Of a stretch of 64,000 nucleotides of DNA, positions 59,388 through 64,000 are shown piece after piece (position 1 is the first letter of the stretch; every line of letters begins with the position of its first letter). The notes under the pieces were generated by a model. That model was given only the letters and a program-made list of their open reading frames with translations, ran no database searches and was not told where the DNA came from. The translations under genes and the position numbers were made by a program. This stretch comes from Phaeosaccion multiseriatum (taxonomy: Eukaryota > Ochrophyta, other classes), in NCBI GenBank assembly GCA_965112735.1, contig CBCOSG010000001.1, positions 1 to 64,000 on the forward strand, read 5' to 3'.

Positions 59388-59672
59388 TTACCATGACGAT
59401 TTAGTCATACCAAAAAGTAAGCCAGCCTTATAAAACCTCCGAAAACTTAAACGAGACAAACGGTGGGAGCGCAGCACACTTCTACTGCGTCCTGTATCCA
59501 AACACCGTCGATTTAGACGTACCAAACTGCCAGAAAATTTTTTTTCCTGTAGCCACCAAGTCCGGTGACTTTTTAACAAGGTCTTTGTTAACTTAAATTG
59601 AACTCTTCGGTTTATTTGACTTTCTGCTTCCTTTCGATGCTTTTGATCTCTGCGTACCCAAGCTTTTACCAT
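59388..59672 (-). CDS. rps14: rps14, second pass
   Basis: Same gene as 3328-3612. Confidence 0.94.
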   Translation of the reverse strand: MVKAWVRRDQKHRKEAESQINRRVQFKLTKTLLKSHRTWWLQEKKFSGSLVRLNRRCLDTGRSRSVLRSHRLSRLSFRRFYKAGLLFGMTKSSW

Positions 59673-60028
59673 TCTAAACTTCCGATTTTCCAAGCGTACA
59701 CAAAACCTAAGCAAAGTTCAAGAATAAAATCAATACCGGCCCAAAATCCTACATAAGTCATTTGACTTAAACTTACCCCCCAAGGAAATAAAAAGATAGC
59801 TTCCACATCAAAAATTAAAAAGAGGATGGCTACCAGATAGAAACGAACATCAAAAGCGTTACGAGCATCTTCGTAAGGATCAAACCCACACTCGTAAGTG
59901 GAAAGTTTTTCAGTATCACCGGCACTGGTGCTTAAAAGGTAAGATAAACCAAAAATTAAACTAGACACGCCAAAACTTAACAACAAGAGTATAAGAATAC
60001 CATAATAATCTTGAAAAAATAAGGACAT
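59666..60028 (-). CDS. nad3: nad3, second pass
   Basis: Same gene as 3606-3968. Confidence 0.96.
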   Translation of the reverse strand: MSLFFQDYYGILILLLLSFGVSSLIFGLSYLLSTSAGDTEKLSTYECGFDPYEDARNAFDVRFYLVAILFLIFDVEAIFLFPWGVSLSQMTYVGFWAGIDFILELCLGFVYAWKIGSLEW

Positions 60029-60282
60029 CTTTAATTAAATTTTTTAAAAAATACTTGTTCTACTTTGTATACTAACACAATGTTAAATTTAGAAAGCAAA
60101 AGTTTTGATTTTAATTCTCTTTATAAAGTCTGTTAGTCTTATCTTCGTTAGATAGTGTTTTTGTTGGAGTAATAAAGCTTTGGTCCAATTATTACTAACA
60201 CAATTTTCAAATTTTAACTTTTTTTAAATGAAACTCAGTCGATTAATAATTTTAAATAAGTTCTTGCCTAAATACCTAAGTC

Positions 60283-60355
60283 TGAGTAAATTGGGACTTG
60301 AACCCAAAACTCCCGGATTAAAAGTCCGACACTCTACCCATTGAGTTATTTACTC
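60283..60355 (-). tRNA. trnK: tRNA-Lys (UUU), second pass
   Basis: Same gene as 4223-4295. Confidence 0.95.
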
Positions 60356-60415
60356 TTTGAATCTTCTTTTAGAGCTTACACGTATAAAATATAGGAAAAG
60401 AACGTTTTTTTGATA

Positions 60416-61417
60416 TTAAGCACAAAAAGCCGGAAATCCTTGAAGACCTAAAAGAACACCTACTGATAAAATTACCCAAGCTAGAGAGAAGGGGAGAAAA
60501 ACTTTCCAACCTAAATTCATGAGTTGGTCGTAACGAAAGCGAGGTAGTATTGCTCGACACAAGATAAACAGGCAGACAAAAAAGCAAATTTTTAAGCCGA
60601 ACCAGGGAAGTTGACTCCACAAAGGAAGTTTACTTCCTACCATAGGCCACCATCCGCCAAGAAAGAGAAGGCTGCAAAGAGCACTCATAAAAAGCATGTT
60701 CAAATATTCCCCTAAAAAAAACAAAGCAAAACCCATGGCGGAATACTCTACATTGTATCCCGAAACTAATTCTGCTTCTGCTTCGGACAAGTCAAAAGGA
60801 TGACGATTGGTTTCAGCGAGAATACAGACAAAAAACATCACACTAAGAGGACCTAAAGGCAGACAAAACCATACCTCTTCTTGAGCAAAAATCATTTGGT
60901 TAAAATTGTAGCTGCCTACGCAGCACAAAAGACTTACCAAAATAAAGCCCATAGAAACCTCGTAGGATACCATTTGAGCAGCCGATCGCAGTCCACCTAA
61001 AAAAGCATATTTTGAATTACTGGCCCAGCCTGCAATAATAATGGCACACACTCCAAGAGCAGAAATGGCAAAAACGTATAAGAGTCCAAGGTCGATGTCC
61101 GCAAGAATTCCTCCTTCTTTTAGAGGCATTACACCCCAGTTTAAAATGCTAAAAGCAAAACAACATATAGGAGCAAAAGCAAACAACACTGTGTTAGCGT
61201 TGCTGGGAGCAATACTTTCTTTAACAAAAAGTTTTAGTCCATCGGCAAGTGGTTGTAGAATACCCATATACCCGACTACATTTGGTCCTCTACGACGTTG
61301 TATAGAACCCATAAGCTTACGTTCTAATAAAGTAAAATAGGCTACACACAAAAGAGAAGGCACAAGAATAATAAGAATCTTTATTAAGCTCACGAGATTG
61401 AGTTGAATTAAGCTCAT
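60416..61417 (-). CDS. nad1: nad1, second pass
   Basis: Same gene as 4356-5357. Confidence 0.96.
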   Translation of the reverse strand: MSLIQLNLVSLIKILIILVPSLLCVAYFTLLERKLMGSIQRRRGPNVVGYMGILQPLADGLKLFVKESIAPSNANTVLFAFAPICCFAFSILNWGVMPLKEGGILADIDLGLLYVFAISALGVCAIIIAGWASNSKYAFLGGLRSAAQMVSYEVSMGFILVSLLCCVGSYNFNQMIFAQEEVWFCLPLGPLSVMFFVCILAETNRHPFDLSEAEAELVSGYNVEYSAMGFALFFLGEYLNMLFMSALCSLLFLGGWWPMVGSKLPLWSQLPWFGLKICFFVCLFILCRAILPRFRYDQLMNLGWKVFLPFSLAWVILSVGVLLGLQGFPAFCA

Positions 61418-61471
61418 GTAAGTTTGATTTTATAAGATAAGTAAATTAAGAAAGTGTGCTCATTTACAATT

Positions 61472-61554
61472 TACTCGCTACCGGACTTGAACCGATATTT
61501 CTTCAAGAAAATAGATTTTAAGTCTACCGTGTCTACCAATTCCACCAAGCGAGC
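61472..61554 (-). tRNA. trnL: tRNA-Leu (UAA), second pass
   Basis: Same gene as 5412-5494. Confidence 0.94.
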
Positions 61555-61689
61555 ATCTTGTCAAGTAAAGGCTTTAATTTGTTTTCTATAACGTCTTATA
61601 ATTTATAATTGCTTATAATACGGTTCGGTTATTTGGCTGAGTACTTTAAGCTCTGCAATTTAGAAGTACTTGTCTGAACCTAAACAAAT

Positions 61690-62448
61690 TTAGTTGGACA
61701 AAGTATATTCTGCATAATCGGCCAGATCAACAGCTTTGACAACGATAGGCATGAAACCGTGGCTTTTACCACAAATTTCACTGCACTGACCGTAAAGTAC
61801 TCCAGATCGCTTTAGGTAGATGCATACCTGATTTAAACGACCGGGGCAAGCGTCTACTTTTACACCCAGTGAAGGTACTGCCCAAGAATGAAGGACATCG
61901 GCCGAAGTTACTAATAGACGAATATGAGTGTTGGTGGGTAAAACCAGACGATGATCCACCTCCAGTAATCGAAAATCTCCTTTTTGTAAGTCGCTATCTG
62001 CTTTCATATACGAATCAAAAGAAAGACTTTCTTGATCTGCTCTCTGATTATAATCAGAGCATTCGTAACTCCAATACCACTGATGGCCAATAGCTTTTAC
62101 GCTTAAACTAGGATCTAAGACCTCTTCTAAGGAATACAAAAGAGCAAAAGAAGGCAATCCGATAAAAATTAGAATTACTGCCGGAAACAAAGTCCAAATA
62201 ATTTCTAAATTGGTAGAGTGAGACCAAGGCCCATCTTTGCCTATTTCCAATTTAGTTTTTGAAAAGTCCATTTCAAAACTGCAAGGATAAGAAAAGTTTG
62301 TCGCGATAATTTGACCCTGGTAATGATCAAAAGAGCGATATAACATCCACAGAACTAAAGTACCCACTAGAATAAGATAAAACATGGTCAGATTGTGAAA
62401 ATTAATCATTCCTTCCATGATTGGGGTGACCGGGTCTTGAAAAGTCAT
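61690..62448 (-). CDS. cox2: cox2, second pass
   Basis: Same gene as 5630-6388. Confidence 0.96.
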   Translation of the reverse strand: MTFQDPVTPIMEGMINFHNLTMFYLILVGTLVLWMLYRSFDHYQGQIIATNFSYPCSFEMDFSKTKLEIGKDGPWSHSTNLEIIWTLFPAVILIFIGLPSFALLYSLEEVLDPSLSVKAIGHQWYWSYECSDYNQRADQESLSFDSYMKADSDLQKGDFRLLEVDHRLVLPTNTHIRLLVTSADVLHSWAVPSLGVKVDACPGRLNQVCIYLKRSGVLYGQCSEICGKSHGFMPIVVKAVDLADYAEYTLSN

Positions 62449-62520
62449 AGAGCAAAAAAACTTTAAAACACTTGTACAAAATAAAAATGTGTCGGTCTTA
62501 AACTATTTAATACAAAGGAC

Positions 62521-62886
62521 TTATTTAGTACCAGTTTTTAATTTTGTATCTTTGTTGCAAAGACAGAACTGAAACTTAAATTGTACTTGATCATCAAAAG
62601 AAGTTTGTAACCAATTTAGATAACGTAGTATTGGATAAAGCTTCATGTGTGAAAAATATAAACAAGCCTTGTAAGTACGGCGTTCGTAAGTATTTCGAGA
62701 CTTGGAATGCACATGGGAAGAGCGTAGCAAAGTCCAAGTTTTTTTTTGATAAGGGGTATTTTCTATTCTGTAGGTATGCCGTGCTGGAATTTCTTGTAAA
62801 ACTAAAGCAAGAAGTCCTTTAGAATAGGTTCTAATGTTTATTTTTACGCTCGCAAGAGAAGTTGAATGGGGTGTAGCTAATTTCAT
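62521..62886 (-). CDS. rps10: rps10, second pass
   Basis: Same gene as 6461-6826. Confidence 0.9.
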   Translation of the reverse strand: MKLATPHSTSLASVKINIRTYSKGLLALVLQEIPARHTYRIENTPYQKKTWTLLRSSHVHSKSRNTYERRTYKACLYFSHMKLYPILRYLNWLQTSFDDQVQFKFQFCLCNKDTKLKTGTK

Positions 62887-62942
62887 ATATATATTTTGGT
62901 TTTTATACTAAATCCCAGAAAATCAGGAAAGGGGATGTTGTA

Positions 62943-63016
62943 ATCAAAGGTAGAATCTAGATTTACGACTTTTGGATCATGAGCCTAACAAGCTGACCAA
63001 GTGTTTTAGTCCACCA
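62943..63016 (-). pseudogene. degenerate tRNA-Met remnant, second pass
   Basis: Same locus as 6883-6956. Confidence 0.75.
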
Positions 63017-63046
63017 GTATATGAAAAAACTACGTGAATTTTAGAT

Positions 63047-63409
63047 TTAAAAAACTTCACAAATCAAACTACCTCCACTGCCTAAGCTTCGCGCAGTAGA
63101 CTCACTTATAATTCCATAAGGCGTACTTAAGATAACTAAGGAGGTTTGGCTACGTCGTGTCCATCGGTGGCAAGAAGTGGGGCGAGAGGAAAAAAAGATA
63201 GAGCCGATTACACTTCTGCCTTGTACGTACTTTAGTAAAATTTTGACTCGAGAACAGGTTTCTTGAGTATAACCCCGCAAAAATCCGTATTGCCACAGTA
63301 CGTCTAGGACTCGAAGACCGGCTTTAGTGGGTACGCAAACAACGCTAGATTTTTTATTTCGATAAGATTGATCTAAAATCTGTAGCATGGGTTGAATTCC
63401 TGCTTTCAT
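63047..63409 (-). CDS. rps8: rps8, second pass
   Basis: Same gene as 6987-7349. Confidence 0.93.
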   Translation of the reverse strand: MKAGIQPMLQILDQSYRNKKSSVVCVPTKAGLRVLDVLWQYGFLRGYTQETCSRVKILLKYVQGRSVIGSIFFSSRPTSCHRWTRRSQTSLVILSTPYGIISESTARSLGSGGSLICEVF

Positions 63410-63430
63410 AAGGGTTTAGTAAACAAAATT

Positions 63431-64000
63431 TTAAGACAAAATAGAATTCTTAAAACTTCGACTCAGTTGTTCGCACAAAAACTGATTGGCTTGAACATCC
63501 TCTTTGGACCGTCCAAGACTTAAAAGAATTGCTCCCATCATACTTACAAGTAGCAACATTCCTGTAACTAACAAGTCCTCTATGTGATCCGTATATAAGC
63601 TAAGCCCTATATTTTGAGGACTCGTTATAGAATCTCCCTTTAGATAAGTGGAAAATATTTGAGTATACCAAACTTCTTCTAAACTCCAAAGAAAATCTCC
63701 TACTAAAAGTCCAAGTCCTAGAAGGCCTAAAATTAACAGAGTATTGGATGGATTGCTTTCATACTTAGACACTTTTAAATCAAGCATCATAACTACAAAT
63801 AGAAATAAAATAGAGATCGCCCCTACATAGACAATAAGACTAACGTAGGTAAGAAAGTCTGCATGAAAAAGTAAGCACAAACCTCCTACATTAAGAAACA
63901 CTCCAATTAACAGCAGTACAGCATATACCGGATTTTTCCCACTTACTAGGAAGTACGCCGAATTTAGGGCATTGAAAGAAAAGCCTAGTATCATAAGACT
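63431..64000 (-). CDS. nad6: nad6, second pass, intact but cut by the window end
   Basis: The uninterrupted version of the gene at 7371-8096. The frame is open from the window edge through YVGAISILFLFVVMMLDLK, the last membrane helix VTGMLLLVSMMGAILLSL and a tail ending SFKNSILS. By comparison the start lies 42 bp beyond the window, giving 203 aa. This is probably the correct sequence of the locus. Confidence 0.93.
   Translation of the reverse strand, partial: SLMILGFSFNALNSAYFLVSGKNPVYAVLLLIGVFLNVGGLCLLFHADFLTYVSLIVYVGAISILFLFVVMMLDLKVSKYESNPSNTLLILGLLGLGLLVGDFLWSLEEVWYTQIFSTYLKGDSITSPQNIGLSLYTDHIEDLLVTGMLLLVSMMGAILLSLGRSKEDVQANQFLCEQLSRSFKNSILS

Overview
The window is one complete, circular-mapping mitochondrial genome of a protist alga, read slightly more than once around. 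Bases 1-7574 recur, base for base as far as I compared, at 56061-63634, so the circle is about 56 kb: 56,060 bp, or 55,946 bp if a 114-bp insert in the first nad6 copy is an assembly error. The standard genetic code fits every gene, I see no introns, and AT content is high. The gene set is ten nad genes (nad1-7, 4L, 9 and the N-terminal iron-sulphur part of nad11), cob, cox1-3, atp6/8/9, eleven rps and five rpl genes, rns, rnl and about 25 tRNAs. A shortened nad11, no atp1, no sdh genes and no tRNA-Thr together point to a stramenopile, most likely an ochrophyte alga. I cannot name the genus. Layout: (1) A large single-copy region of 25,040 bp (437-25476) carries, on the minus strand, nad2, a run of ten tRNAs, nad5, trnW, trnI, atp6, trnL, nad6, rps8, rps10, cox2, trnL, nad1, trnK, nad3-rps14, orf190, atp9, trnN and nad4. 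On the plus strand it has cox1, rpl16-orf162-orf158 and nad7-rpl2-rps19-rps3-rps2-rps4-trnG-cob. Smaller minus units are rps13-rps11-cox3 and nad4L. (2) Two 15,492-bp inverted-repeat arms (25477-40968 and 41005-56496) face each other across a 36-bp spacer. Each arm carries the cob 3' end, orf176, rpl14, rpl5, trnR, trnY, a 2-kb gene-free tract, rns, orf61, orf280, atp8, trnP, trnC, nad11, rnl, frameshifted orf286, trnfM, rps12, rps7, nad9, trnQ, trnG, trnR and rpl6. In both arms all genes point toward the centre. (3) Bases 56497-64000 repeat the start of the single-copy region. Most genes serve oxidative phosphorylation (complexes I, III, IV and the Fo part of ATP synthase) and the mitochondrial ribosome that translates them. 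The unusual parts are two paralogous families of unidentified membrane ORFs (orf176/orf190 and orf280/orf286), a nad11 whose tail is a hydrophobic membrane-type segment, and a scatter of short duplicated gene fragments (rps8 end, trnM, rps10 start, nad9 start, trnR, trnC, cob end) around these ORFs, which looks like repeated recombination. Single-base homopolymer frameshifts in nad5 and orf286, and the nad6 discrepancy, need checking against reads.
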